A stretch of DNA of 64,000 bases, from positions 248,001 to 312,000 of the forward strand of contig NC_008319.1 of the NCBI RefSeq assembly GCF_000014585.1. The letters run 5' to 3'. Below, one piece after another: positions 26,599-34,800 of the stretch. The translations under genes were made by a program, and so were the position numbers. Every line of letters begins with the position of its first letter. The first letter of the stretch is position 1. This DNA comes from Synechococcus sp. CC9311. Its GTDB lineage: Bacteria; Cyanobacteriota; Cyanobacteriia; PCC-6307; Cyanobiaceae. Under the pieces are notes generated by a model, which had not been told where the DNA came from, made no database searches, and saw only the letters and a list, made by a program, of their open reading frames with translations.

Positions 26599-26615
26599 GG
26601 CCAGTTCGGCCTTTT
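26597..26615 (+). terminator. short hairpin terminator after araC-type gene
   Basis: A 6-bp stem AAGGCC/GGCCTT (26597-26602 with 26608-26613) with a 5-base loop overlaps the stop codon and runs into a short T-rich tail. It is weak, but placed where termination would be expected. Confidence 0.5.
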
Positions 26616-26890
26616 GAAGCATTGACAACCCAATCCTCTTACTTGTCCGGGCTTTATGTGTTTTCTGGCAATTGAGGTGTTGATTTTATACCGCTTCATG
26701 CCGCCATTGTTGCATTTTAGTGTTAAAATTCATTAAATGCATTATTGTTTTTTGATCATAAGTGATTCGTCTCAATACGTAGTTAAGATAATTTTGTTGA
26801 CTCAAGAGCTGTTTTTTGCCAGCTTAGTATTGAGCCCTACTCCCAGGGTTGCTTTCCTGTGATTCAATTCAATCAACTAAAGCCGCGCTA

Positions 26891-27259
26891 ATGTCTGCTA
26901 ATCCCATTCTTATTGTTGATGATGATCCTCGTATTCGATCTGCCCTTCAGGTTGAATTGGATGAGTTAGGCATCAGCTCTTGTTTTTTTGACAATGCCTT
27001 TGATCTTATTGACTATGCATCTGCTAATCCATCGGCTGGTATTTTCGTGGATTTGCTTTTGCCTCAGATGAATGGTATCGATTGTGTTAAGCGCTTAAGG
27101 TTGCTTGGGTATAAAGGTTGTGTATTTGTCTGCACAAGTCTTTGTGACGGTGATATCAAGAAGCAGGCTCTCGACGCTGGTGCAACTGATTACTTTGTAA
27201 AATCTGATCTGTTTAATGATCTTGAAAAGATTGTTTCAAGCTGTTTCGTAAGCGCATAG
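26891..27259 (+). CDS. single-domain response regulator (receiver only)
   Basis: This 122-residue protein is just a CheY-like receiver. The acidic pocket is DDD at residues 10-12, the phospho-acceptor is Asp54 in IFVDLLLPQMNG, the conserved Thr is in FVCTSLCDG and the Lys is in DYFVKSDLF. No output domain follows. ATG 26891 was chosen because MSANPILIVDDDPRIR is the natural receiver N-terminus. It lies 292 bases after the AraC-type gene. It may receive phosphate from the kinase encoded upstream and pass it on, or bind a partner such as the AraC-type protein; this is inference. Confidence 0.92.
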   Translation: MSANPILIVDDDPRIRSALQVELDELGISSCFFDNAFDLIDYASANPSAGIFVDLLLPQMNGIDCVKRLRLLGYKGCVFVCTSLCDGDIKKQALDAGATDYFVKSDLFNDLEKIVSSCFVSA

Positions 27260-27950
27260 GTCGTTTTATGGGATTTGTGTTGGCTGCATGATTTTTTGTT
27301 GTGCATGATTCTTTCGTTTTTATTTTTGCCGACGTCTTGTGAATTTGTCTGGCCTTGAGCTGTATTTCGTTTTAATTAAATATTTGTGATTGCTGTATTG
27401 CTTTGGATCAGTCTTTTCTCCTTTTGAATAGTCGAGTTTGTGTATGGATTGTTAGGGTTTTCCTTCCTGCCGATCCTGTATGCGGGAGCATTAAGTTGGT
27501 GATAAGTGCTTGCTAGTGAGGTTCTATTGCTCATCTCCTGGCTGAGAGCCTGCATCTGCAATCTCTTGATTTTGTATTATGTGTGTCGTTGAGAACTAGC
27601 TTGATTCGCTTTGGCTTGGGTGTTTCATTGAACTCTTGGTAAGCGTTTCTTGAGGCTTTTAATTGTTATCTATGGCTCAGGGTATATCCCTTTGTTTTCC
27701 CCGCCGATCAAGGGGTTGTTTAGGGTCTGGCTTTTTGTTTGGATATGGCCCCAGGCTTTGCGATTTTGTTTTCTTTGATGCTTGAAGCTTTGAGGGAGCT
27801 AATTATTGTGTAATCTTTTGGCATTCCTTGTGGTGGCTTTGTCTGTCGGGGTTTTATGAACAGTTAGCCCTAAGCGTCAGCGTAATAGTGAAATCTTGTC
27901 CATGCATCGCCTCCGATTATCGTCAGGAGTGTTTGATTACTTGATTTCAT
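27260..27950. other. long T-rich intergenic region, no gene recognised
   Basis: This is about 690 bases with no ORF that looks real on either strand. The plus strand is strikingly T- and G-rich. It contains a near-repeat TGCATGATT spaced by about 15 bases near 27285-27310. I found no tRNA-like fold. It could contain decayed genes, a small RNA or leader of the next gene. Confidence 0.5.
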
Positions 27951-28685
27951 ATGTTTCAACTTTTGATGTGGCGTCCTTTCCGAAAAGTTGCTTTCATCAT
28001 TTCGGCAATGATTACACCGCTTGGATTTCAGGTCTCCTTTTGGTCAGCTGCACCAGCTCTTGCGTCAGTGCAAATCTGCAGTGGCACATTGTTGGAAATT
28101 CAGGTTCAGGAAAGTGTCACCACATCCAGCGATCGCTTTCGCTTCTCGCTTGGATTGCTAGCGGAAGCTCCTTCCAAAGCTGCCGCGATGGCGCTTCTCA
28201 ATCAGCGACTTGATCGGGCGCGCCAAGAGCTGAGACCCTTCGTTCTCGATGCGTTGAGCATTCCCTCTCCGCGCAGCTACTCCTATGGAAGTGGCAGTTC
28301 CTCTAGCCCCAAGTTGGAGCGAGCTTCGACACGTATTGGTGGTGTTGTGAGCCGCGACAACTACGACGCGTTGATTCAATTGGCGGGTCGCCTGCCTGGA
28401 GTTCGCCTGCAAGATATGACATCACTGACCTCCAGTAGCGGAGGTGTGGCCTTGGATGATCTGTTGCTGAAACGGGCCTTAAAGGAAGGACGACGTCGCG
28501 CGAACGTCACTGCGCGCGCCTTGGGGTTGGCCCGCGTGGACCTCCTCCGCATCAACGAACGCGGTGGTCGTGTGCGGCCAGTTGCCTATGCAGAGGCGAG
28601 GATGTCTAAGCCAGCGTTTCGCCCTGACGAGGCTCCCAAACCCCAGCGAACCCTCACGCTTGGTTTGGATTATTGCCTGCGCTGA
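27951..28685 (+). CDS. SIMPL/DUF541-domain exported protein
   Basis: This is a 244-residue protein with an N-terminal signal region (about residues 10-35, RKVAFIISAMITPLGF then VSFWSAAPALAS), so it is probably periplasmic. The mature part contains SIMPL-like elements: SDRFRFSLGLLAEAPSKAAAMALLNQRLDRAR early on, and ALDDLLLKRALKEGRRRANV with TARALGL later. The function of this family is poorly defined. Ser-rich YSYGSGSSSSP lies in the middle. The ATG at 27969 is an alternative start. It ends the AT-rich segment; downstream base composition looks normal again. Confidence 0.72.
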   Translation: MFQLLMWRPFRKVAFIISAMITPLGFQVSFWSAAPALASVQICSGTLLEIQVQESVTTSSDRFRFSLGLLAEAPSKAAAMALLNQRLDRARQELRPFVLDALSIPSPRSYSYGSGSSSSPKLERASTRIGGVVSRDNYDALIQLAGRLPGVRLQDMTSLTSSSGGVALDDLLLKRALKEGRRRANVTARALGLARVDLLRINERGGRVRPVAYAEARMSKPAFRPDEAPKPQRTLTLGLDYCLR

Positions 28686-28724
28686 TGGTGGTCGACACAC
28701 TCGAGTGGTGTTGTCTGTGCCCGT

Positions 28725-29912
28725 ATGCCCAATCGCCGCCTCTGGTTGGTCAGCTTGCTGTTTGTGGCCTGGCTGATCTGGGCAGAGACCAGTTTTCAAT
28801 TTTATGACCATGCTCTTGGTCGTGATTTGCAGCTCTCGGCGAGTCGGATCTCCTTGATCGCCGGAAGTTTCCTGGTTCCTTATGGTTTGCTGCAGATTCC
28901 CGTCGGGCGTCTGCTGGACCAGGGCCGAGTTGATCGCTGGATCTGGATTGCCGCTTTGATGGCCTCCGGTTTCAGTCTGACTTTTGCGTTCAGTACGGAT
29001 CTTGTTGGGCTGATGCTCAGCCGTATGGGAACTGGAGTGGCCTGTGCTGTGGCCTTTCCTGCCTCTGCCTTGTTGGCACGTCGCGCCTTGCCGGAGAACA
29101 GATTTGCCTTGGCAATGGGCCTCACCGATAGCTTGCTGGGTTGGGGTGCCGTCTTTGCTGCTCTAATTCCGCTGGTTTTTCCGTGGACGGTTTGGCGCCA
29201 GTTGGTGCTCTTTCAAGCTCTTTTTCTGGCCGTGATGGTGGTGGTGCCCGTGATGGCCCTTGGTCGAGGTTTGCCATCCCCTGAGCCACATAGCCATGGA
29301 CGCTTGCCCACCTCTGTTTATTGGGATCGTGCTGGCGTTGGCAAGGTCATCAAGGCTTGCTTGATGTACGCATGGGGTGGTGGTTTTGTGTTTGGTTTGG
29401 CCCAGTATGGGTTGATTTCAGGATTGCGTGTTTGGGGCTCTGAGCGCACGCAGTGGATGTCCCTGACGATGTCGTTTGGGATCGGAATTGGGATGGTGTT
29501 GGCTGGTTGGATTGGTAGCCGCTCAAGCCGCCGCGGGCTCGTGTTGCTCATCGGTACCGGCATGAGTGTGTTGGCGTTGATCGCCTTGCTCCAGCTTCCC
29601 AATCAAGCGGGAGGCCTGTTGTTGCTGGCAGCATTTGGCCTCGGTCTTGGGCTTGGCTCCTCGGTCCTGGCGTTCCCCATTGCTGAAGATGCAGCACCTC
29701 CAGGCCAAACCGCCCTCACTATTGCCATCGTGAATACCACTGGCACCGTGACGGGCGGGGTGATGTCGATCGTGTCGGGGTTGATCCTTGAGGCCTCAGG
29801 GCCGGGTGAGCTCAGCCCGGTCCTTGTCGTTTATGGCCTCTTTGGCCTGTTTGGCGTAGCGGTTGCGGCTTGGATTCAGTTCGGCAGCGCGCCTGCTCAT
29901 TCAGCAGATTGA
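28725..29912 (+). CDS. major facilitator superfamily transporter
   Basis: This 395-residue polytopic membrane protein has about twelve hydrophobic helices. It shows the MFS loop-2-like motif PVGRLLDQGRVDRW between helices 2 and 3 and the matching IGSRSSRRGLVLLIG after helix 8. The N-terminus, MPNRRLWLVSLLFVAWLIWA, is the first helix. Substrate cannot be predicted from the sequence. It follows the SIMPL gene by 39 bases on the same strand, and its 3' end overlaps convergent BCCT transporter sequence by 16 bases. Confidence 0.88.
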   Translation: MPNRRLWLVSLLFVAWLIWAETSFQFYDHALGRDLQLSASRISLIAGSFLVPYGLLQIPVGRLLDQGRVDRWIWIAALMASGFSLTFAFSTDLVGLMLSRMGTGVACAVAFPASALLARRALPENRFALAMGLTDSLLGWGAVFAALIPLVFPWTVWRQLVLFQALFLAVMVVVPVMALGRGLPSPEPHSHGRLPTSVYWDRAGVGKVIKACLMYAWGGGFVFGLAQYGLISGLRVWGSERTQWMSLTMSFGIGIGMVLAGWIGSRSSRRGLVLLIGTGMSVLALIALLQLPNQAGGLLLLAAFGLGLGLGSSVLAFPIAEDAAPPGQTALTIAIVNTTGTVTGGVMSIVSGLILEASGPGELSPVLVVYGLFGLFGVAVAAWIQFGSAPAHSAD

Positions 29913-31453
29913 CCGCTGCGTTGCCATTCCTTGAAAGCGAGTCTTGGAGCGCTCCACAGCGTGAACAACACCAGTGGTGTGACGGGCACCGCTGTGATCA
30001 CGATGAAGGCTTGGAGGGCATCAATTGAGGTGCTGTCCCCTAAGCCCGTTCCGATTCTCAATAACACCAAGGTGAGGCTGCCGATCATCAAGGCCCAGAA
30101 CAACCTCAACCTCTGAGATGGCTCATTGCGTCCGCTCACCACCATGGCGGCGGCATAACTCATCGAATCGGCACTTGTGCACATGAATAGCACCACTAAC
30201 AGAAGCCCGATCGGGATGAGCAAGCCTGATAGGGGAAGGGCACTCAGGATCGCAAGCAAGGCGGCAGCAGCTCCGTTTTGCGCCAGTGCATCACTGATGC
30301 CTGACCCTGCGAGTTCCAGGTTCATTCCTGTTCCACCAAGCAAGGTGAACCAGAGATTGGTCACGATCGGGCAGAGGATGGCTACCGCGAGAACAAGTTC
30401 ACGGATGCTGCGGCCCCGGCTCACTCCCGCCGTGAACAGACCCATGAGTGGTGCATAGCCCAAAAACCAGCCCCAGTAGAAAACAGTCCAGCTGTTCAAC
30501 CAGGGTTCAGTGACGTCAGATCGCGGCATCAAGGCCATCTGAGGTAGATGCAGCAAGTAGGTCCAAAAACCGCTGAAAAAATGCTGGATCAGCCAGATTC
30601 CAGGACCGAGGATCAGCAACCCAGCTCCTAATACGAGCGTTAGCCAAACATTGAGTTCCGACAGCCACTTAATGCCTTTTTGGATTCCGCTCACGGTGGA
30701 TGTGGCAAAGACTGCAGTGAGCAGAACCACCACCAGGGACTGAAGTCCGGCACTATCGCTCAGCCATGGGAGTTGTCCTGCTGCATTGCTGAGTTGCAGC
30801 GACAGGAAACCCAGCGGGCCAACGGTGCCTGCGATGGCCGCAACAACCGAAAGGCCATCTGCAAGATCTCCAATCGGACCATTCACCCAACCCTTGGGAA
30901 GGATGTTGACCAGGAGCGTGCGAGGCCACAGCGGTTCGCCTCGTTGTTCCAAAATGGAAAAGGTAATCGTGGTGGTGGTGGCCACGAGCGCCCAGGCGAG
31001 AAAGCCCCAGTGCAGAAAGCTCACGGCTAGAGCAGGATCAACAGCTGCCGCTGTGCTTCCCACCACTCCCTCGAAGACAGGGGAGGGGGTTTGAAAGTGG
31101 TAGAGCGGCTCAGCTGCAGACCAGAACACACCGCCGCCAGCTAGCAGGGTGCAAATCAAGACAGCACACCAATCGAAAAATTTCAGACTGGGCTTCGCTG
31201 TTGCTCCCCCAAGCCGAAGTTTCCCGACCGGACTGATGGCAATGGCAAGGGCGATCAGGAACAGCAGCATCACCATCCATTGCCAGAGCCCCCCGAGCGC
31301 GTGGCTGACAATGGTTTTGCCGGTTTCCGTGAAGTGCTTCGCTAACGCCAGATCGATGGCGGAGACCAGCAGAAAAATCAGAAGCGGAATGGCACCAACC
31401 CAAAGGGGTGGTTGGCTCAAAGACGAGCGGACTGGGGTGGGGGATTCAGACAA
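29897..31453 (-). CDS. BCCT-family transporter (betaine/choline/carnitine type)
   Basis: This is a secondary transporter of about 518 residues. The BCCT signature is clear in SWTVFYWGWFLGYAPLMGLF followed by TAGVSRGRSIRELVLAV. About twelve hydrophobic helices are seen, including AIPLLIFLLVSAIDLALAK near the N-terminus and the GGVFWSAAEPLYHF segment near the ligand site. BCCT proteins carry quaternary ammonium compounds such as glycine betaine or related methylated solutes. The start is unclear: TTG 31453 lies 19 bases after the upstream gene's stop; the frame is open to 31564. It is the last gene of a four-gene cluster. Confidence 0.9.
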   Translation of the reverse strand: MSESPTPVRSSLSQPPLWVGAIPLLIFLLVSAIDLALAKHFTETGKTIVSHALGGLWQWMVMLLFLIALAIAISPVGKLRLGGATAKPSLKFFDWCAVLICTLLAGGGVFWSAAEPLYHFQTPSPVFEGVVGSTAAAVDPALAVSFLHWGFLAWALVATTTTITFSILEQRGEPLWPRTLLVNILPKGWVNGPIGDLADGLSVVAAIAGTVGPLGFLSLQLSNAAGQLPWLSDSAGLQSLVVVLLTAVFATSTVSGIQKGIKWLSELNVWLTLVLGAGLLILGPGIWLIQHFFSGFWTYLLHLPQMALMPRSDVTEPWLNSWTVFYWGWFLGYAPLMGLFTAGVSRGRSIRELVLAVAILCPIVTNLWFTLLGGTGMNLELAGSGISDALAQNGAAAALLAILSALPLSGLLIPIGLLLVVLFMCTSADSMSYAAAMVVSGRNEPSQRLRLFWALMIGSLTLVLLRIGTGLGDSTSIDALQAFIVITAVPVTPLVLFTLWSAPRLAFKEWQRSGQSAE

Positions 31454-31472
31454 AGGTCGTATCAGTAAAGAT

Positions 31473-32660
31473 TCAGGCGCGCACGGCGTCGCGTTGATGG
31501 CTCCAGCAGGAGATGTCTGCAGCGGGTTGATCGCCGCTGGCAAGACGGGCCAGAGAATCACCAATCAGCGGCGCAAATTTGAACGATTGGCCGGATCCAC
31601 CTGCAAACAGGCTCAGTTTGGGGGTGAGCCGATCCAACACGAAATTCACATCGCTGGTCATGGAGTATGGACTCATCACCGTTTCCACCCGCTCTTGTAC
31701 GCCGTCCAGTTCGTTAAACAAGAAGGTGTCCAGGAGCTCCAGGAGGCGGGCCGGCGCTTCGGTGCACATGGCGTTGGGTTCAGCGACGCGGAGCTCCTTG
31801 GGAGACCAGTCGATCCCGGCTTTGATGCGAGGACGCCCGTCAGCGGTGGTGCTGAGGGAGGGGAAGCCGTAATAAAGGCCTCCGTCATCGCCGCGCTCTT
31901 TTTGGAAGCAAAACCACTGGGGGTAGCGGCTGGCGAGAGCTGGATCCACGGTGTAATGGGCCCATAGCATCGGCCATATTTCCAGCTTTGGCGCAAGTCC
32001 TAATGGGGCCAGCAGAAGTTGACTCCAGATGCCGCATGCCACAACAACATGCCCTGCACTGATGTGATGACCGCCTTCGAGGGTGACGCCGCCGCCATCA
32101 GCATCGATGCTGCTAACAGGACTGTGTTCCTCGAGCTGGTGGCCTGCTGTACGAGCTGTGCGAACCCAATGGGCAATGACTTTGTCGCTGCGGACGGCAC
32201 CAGCTGTGGGTTCGAACAGTCCGGTGAAATCGGCCTTGGGTTTCAGCGGGAAGCGCTCTGCGATCTGAGCGGCACTCAGGGCTTCGTAGGGGATGCCCTG
32301 ATCATCCATCACTAAGCGAGCGCCGGGGATCGATCCTTCGATTGTCTCCTCATCCCAGCTTTCTCCGTAAAAAAGAAGTCCATGGGTGTCACGCAGAATT
32401 TCCCCTGCATGGGTCTCCTCTTCCCGCCAAAGGCGATTGGCTTCCTGCGCGAGACGGCAGAGCACTGGGTCGGAATACATCTCACGGAACATCCGGGTCT
32501 CGCCGAAGCTGCTGGCTCGCGCATGAGCCAGGGTTTTCCCTTCAAGAAGAATCACGTCGCTGATTCCTCGGCGTGCGAGCGATGCGGCACAGCTGAGGCC
32601 TGCCATGCCGCCTCCGATGATCACCACTGCTGCGCTGGCGGGGAGAGAGGTGGATGTCAT
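31473..32660 (-). CDS. FAD-dependent amine oxidase of the sarcosine/pipecolate oxidase (SolA) family
   Basis: This is a 395-residue flavoprotein. The N-terminal dinucleotide motif VVIIGGGMAGLSCAASLARRG is followed by SSFGETRMFREMYSD. The C-terminal GGSGQSFKFAPLIGD is typical of monomeric sarcosine oxidase, N-methyltryptophan oxidase and pipecolate oxidase, which oxidise secondary or tertiary amines of amino acids. The cysteine that holds flavin covalently in sarcosine oxidase appears to be a Ser here (VMSPYSMTSD), so FAD may be bound non-covalently. Its ATG overlaps the stop of the dehydrogenase gene. Confidence 0.85.
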   Translation of the reverse strand: MTSTSLPASAAVVIIGGGMAGLSCAASLARRGISDVILLEGKTLAHARASSFGETRMFREMYSDPVLCRLAQEANRLWREEETHAGEILRDTHGLLFYGESWDEETIEGSIPGARLVMDDQGIPYEALSAAQIAERFPLKPKADFTGLFEPTAGAVRSDKVIAHWVRTARTAGHQLEEHSPVSSIDADGGGVTLEGGHHISAGHVVVACGIWSQLLLAPLGLAPKLEIWPMLWAHYTVDPALASRYPQWFCFQKERGDDGGLYYGFPSLSTTADGRPRIKAGIDWSPKELRVAEPNAMCTEAPARLLELLDTFLFNELDGVQERVETVMSPYSMTSDVNFVLDRLTPKLSLFAGGSGQSFKFAPLIGDSLARLASGDQPAADISCWSHQRDAVRA

Positions 32661-33721
32661 GCGGCTATTCCGAAGCTGAGTCCTATGGGATCTTTACCGG
32701 TGTGGGCGGCAACTTCAACCAGAGCGTCACTGACAGTGAGGCCATCTCCTCGTTGTTTTAAGAAATCAGTAGCGCGCTGACGCACTTCATGGCGCACAAA
32801 GTCATACACCTGCTGAGGTGTGGCTTTACCCCAAGCCTCAGGCGAGAAGCGCTCGATCGAGTCGGCAATCACGGCGCCAGCATTCACGAGTGGATCGGGC
32901 AGGACGCGGATGCTGCGGCGTCGCAGATCATCGGCAATTTCGGGCTCTTGGAAAGGAGCATTAGCGGCTGGAACAATCGCTCTAACCTGAAAAGATCTTG
33001 CCATCTCTGGGTCGATCAAGCCTGAGATGGAGCAGGGCAAGAGGAGGTCGAGTTCCTGTTCCCACCACGCACTGCTGGGGGGGAGGGGTGTCGCTCCAGA
33101 AAGCCCTGCCCGCTTTGGATCCATATCAACAGTGAAGACGTCCCAGCCGTGTTGGATCAACGTTTTCGCCACCGTTCCACCCACGGCTCCACATCCGTGC
33201 ACCAGGGCCTTGCCTGGCTTCGCTTCCGTCAGAGATTGAGCGAGCACCGCCTCAACGGCACCCACTGTTCCAAAGGCAGTGGCAGCGCTTGCATCCACAG
33301 GGCTCCCGACGGCGGCTAAAACATGGGGCGTGAGCGACATCAATCGCTCCATGTCTTGCAGGCTTGTGTTGAGATCACAGCCGGTGATCATCGCGCCGTT
33401 CAAGGATTGGAGTAGCTCAGCGGTGACGTTGATCAACTCATCTTTGACAGCGCCGGGTTCCGCAGCCCTGGCAACAATTTTGCCGCCAGCAAAGCCCGTT
33501 CCATAGAGGTCGTGCTTGTGAGTCATCAGACTGGCCAACCGATGCCCGTCGGCGATGCAGGCTTCATCACTGGAGTAATTGAGCAGCCGCAGTCCACCGT
33601 TAGCGGGTTTGCCGGTATCGCTGCTTTCGGCTACGACAAACACCGATAGATGATCGGAGACATGTTGAGCCAACACCGACACCGCAGGGGGGCCGGCGGA
33701 TTGCAGAGAGGCCATGGTCAT
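32657..33721 (-). CDS. Glu/Leu/Phe/Val dehydrogenase-family protein
   Basis: This 354-residue protein resembles amino-acid dehydrogenases that interconvert amino and keto acids with NAD. The N-terminal domain has GGLRLLNYSSDEACIADGHR and LASLMTHKHDLYGTGFAGGK, matching the two lysines of the active site, then GCDLNTS. The second domain has KALVHGCGAVGGTVAKTL, the NAD-binding Gly pattern, and NAGAVIADSIE. The closest families are Leu/Phe/Trp dehydrogenases (the scytonemin enzyme ScyB is also in this group), so the substrate is uncertain. ATG 33721 shares a base with the upstream stop (TGATG), and its own stop overlaps the next gene's ATG. Confidence 0.84.
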   Translation of the reverse strand: MTMASLQSAGPPAVSVLAQHVSDHLSVFVVAESSDTGKPANGGLRLLNYSSDEACIADGHRLASLMTHKHDLYGTGFAGGKIVARAAEPGAVKDELINVTAELLQSLNGAMITGCDLNTSLQDMERLMSLTPHVLAAVGSPVDASAATAFGTVGAVEAVLAQSLTEAKPGKALVHGCGAVGGTVAKTLIQHGWDVFTVDMDPKRAGLSGATPLPPSSAWWEQELDLLLPCSISGLIDPEMARSFQVRAIVPAANAPFQEPEIADDLRRRSIRVLPDPLVNAGAVIADSIERFSPEAWGKATPQQVYDFVRHEVRQRATDFLKQRGDGLTVSDALVEVAAHTGKDPIGLSFGIAA

Positions 33722-34758
33722 CAGGCCACACGCTCCATGATTTGGTGATGCTCTACGTAATCGAGACTCCACTCCTCTGGAGAATCGGCGATGCGCTGCT
33801 TGAGGCGCTCGTACACGAGATCTGCGGTCTCATCACCAGCTACTGAGGCGAAACTGTGTCGGCTCCAGCTACGAATAGTCGCCATCAGTCCCTCGGCGAA
33901 AGCTGCGGTGTCAGCGTCTTCGTTCCAACGCTTGCGATAGGGGCAGGGAACGTGAACGGTGCGCTCGTCAACGAGCCTTAGACCATTGAGGTAGGCCGCT
34001 GAAGTCTTGTCCTTCAGTGGGGCCATGAACTCCTCCGGAGACTTGTAGAAGTTCAGGATCGTGCCCTTGCGGTAGATCTCTTCGCTGATTACCCCTTCAT
34101 CAGCGAGGCTGCGCCAGATCTGATGCAGCTGGTCGTGGACATTGCGCGTTACCCCGCCGTTGTGACCGAGGTAACGGCCCTCTTCGTCACGGGACAAATT
34201 CACGGTGAGGAGGCGGCCGCCTACGGCAAGCTCCACGCTGCGCAGCTCGAGGATGCTGGCCCAGTCCTTCATGGCTTGAGCGGTGAATCGCTCAAGGGCC
34301 TCTTTGTCGTCTGAGGCGAGCACGTGGGTGTGCGTGTTGAGTGGGCCAGGGGATTCACTCAACCAATGCATGGCTGTGGCTGAGAATCCGAAACTCACGG
34401 TTTCAGGGGCCACCAGTGGCTCATAAAAGCTGCGAGCACTCACCAGCACGGTGGGATTGGGGGGGCGCCCCAGCTGCTTGGCAATATTTTCGGCTAAAGC
34501 AACGTTGTCGTTACTTGGGAGGTCGTTGCCAATCAAGGTGAGATGGGCTTTGGGCTGGCGTTTGTGGAGCCGATCCAAGACCTGAGACCACAGCCCTACA
34601 GCGGTGCCGCCGTCGGCAGCGCCGTAATCCATCAGCACATGGCTGCAATCGTTCGTTAATTGTTCAACACAAGTCAGGGCCCAGTCCGAGGCGGCATCGA
34701 TGCAGAGGCGTGCGCCTTCGGTTTGCGCGCTGTAACCCGTGGTCATGGCGATGGCCAT
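33721..34758 (-). CDS. SABATH-like SAM-dependent methyltransferase
   Basis: This 345-residue protein resembles the plant-type SABATH family (salicylate, jasmonate, indole-acetate and caffeine methyltransferases). Seen are YSAQTEGARLCIDAASDWAL, the SAM site VLMDYGAADGGTAVGLWSQV, LIGNDLPSNDN and GFSATAMHWLSESPGPL, which line substrate and SAM pockets in that family. Substrates in SABATH enzymes are usually carboxyl groups, or ring nitrogens in the caffeine branch. ATG 34758 was chosen because GAGG precedes it; the frame is open to TTG 34776. It is the first gene of the cluster with the dehydrogenase, flavoprotein and BCCT transporter. Confidence 0.82.
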   Translation of the reverse strand: MAIAMTTGYSAQTEGARLCIDAASDWALTCVEQLTNDCSHVLMDYGAADGGTAVGLWSQVLDRLHKRQPKAHLTLIGNDLPSNDNVALAENIAKQLGRPPNPTVLVSARSFYEPLVAPETVSFGFSATAMHWLSESPGPLNTHTHVLASDDKEALERFTAQAMKDWASILELRSVELAVGGRLLTVNLSRDEEGRYLGHNGGVTRNVHDQLHQIWRSLADEGVISEEIYRKGTILNFYKSPEEFMAPLKDKTSAAYLNGLRLVDERTVHVPCPYRKRWNEDADTAAFAEGLMATIRSWSRHSFASVAGDETADLVYERLKQRIADSPEEWSLDYVEHHQIMERVA

Positions 34759-34800
34759 AGACCTCGTCAGTAGCAAGGGGCACCGTACAGGGTTGTTCTG

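Noticed and set aside
20789-27950. Prophage or transposon as origin of the AT-rich segment
   Set aside because: No phage structural gene, integrase, transposase or terminal repeats are visible; the origin remains undetermined.
31149-31967. 272-residue plus-strand ORF
   Set aside because: It lies wholly antisense to the BCCT and flavoprotein genes, with no recognisable domain or ribosome site.
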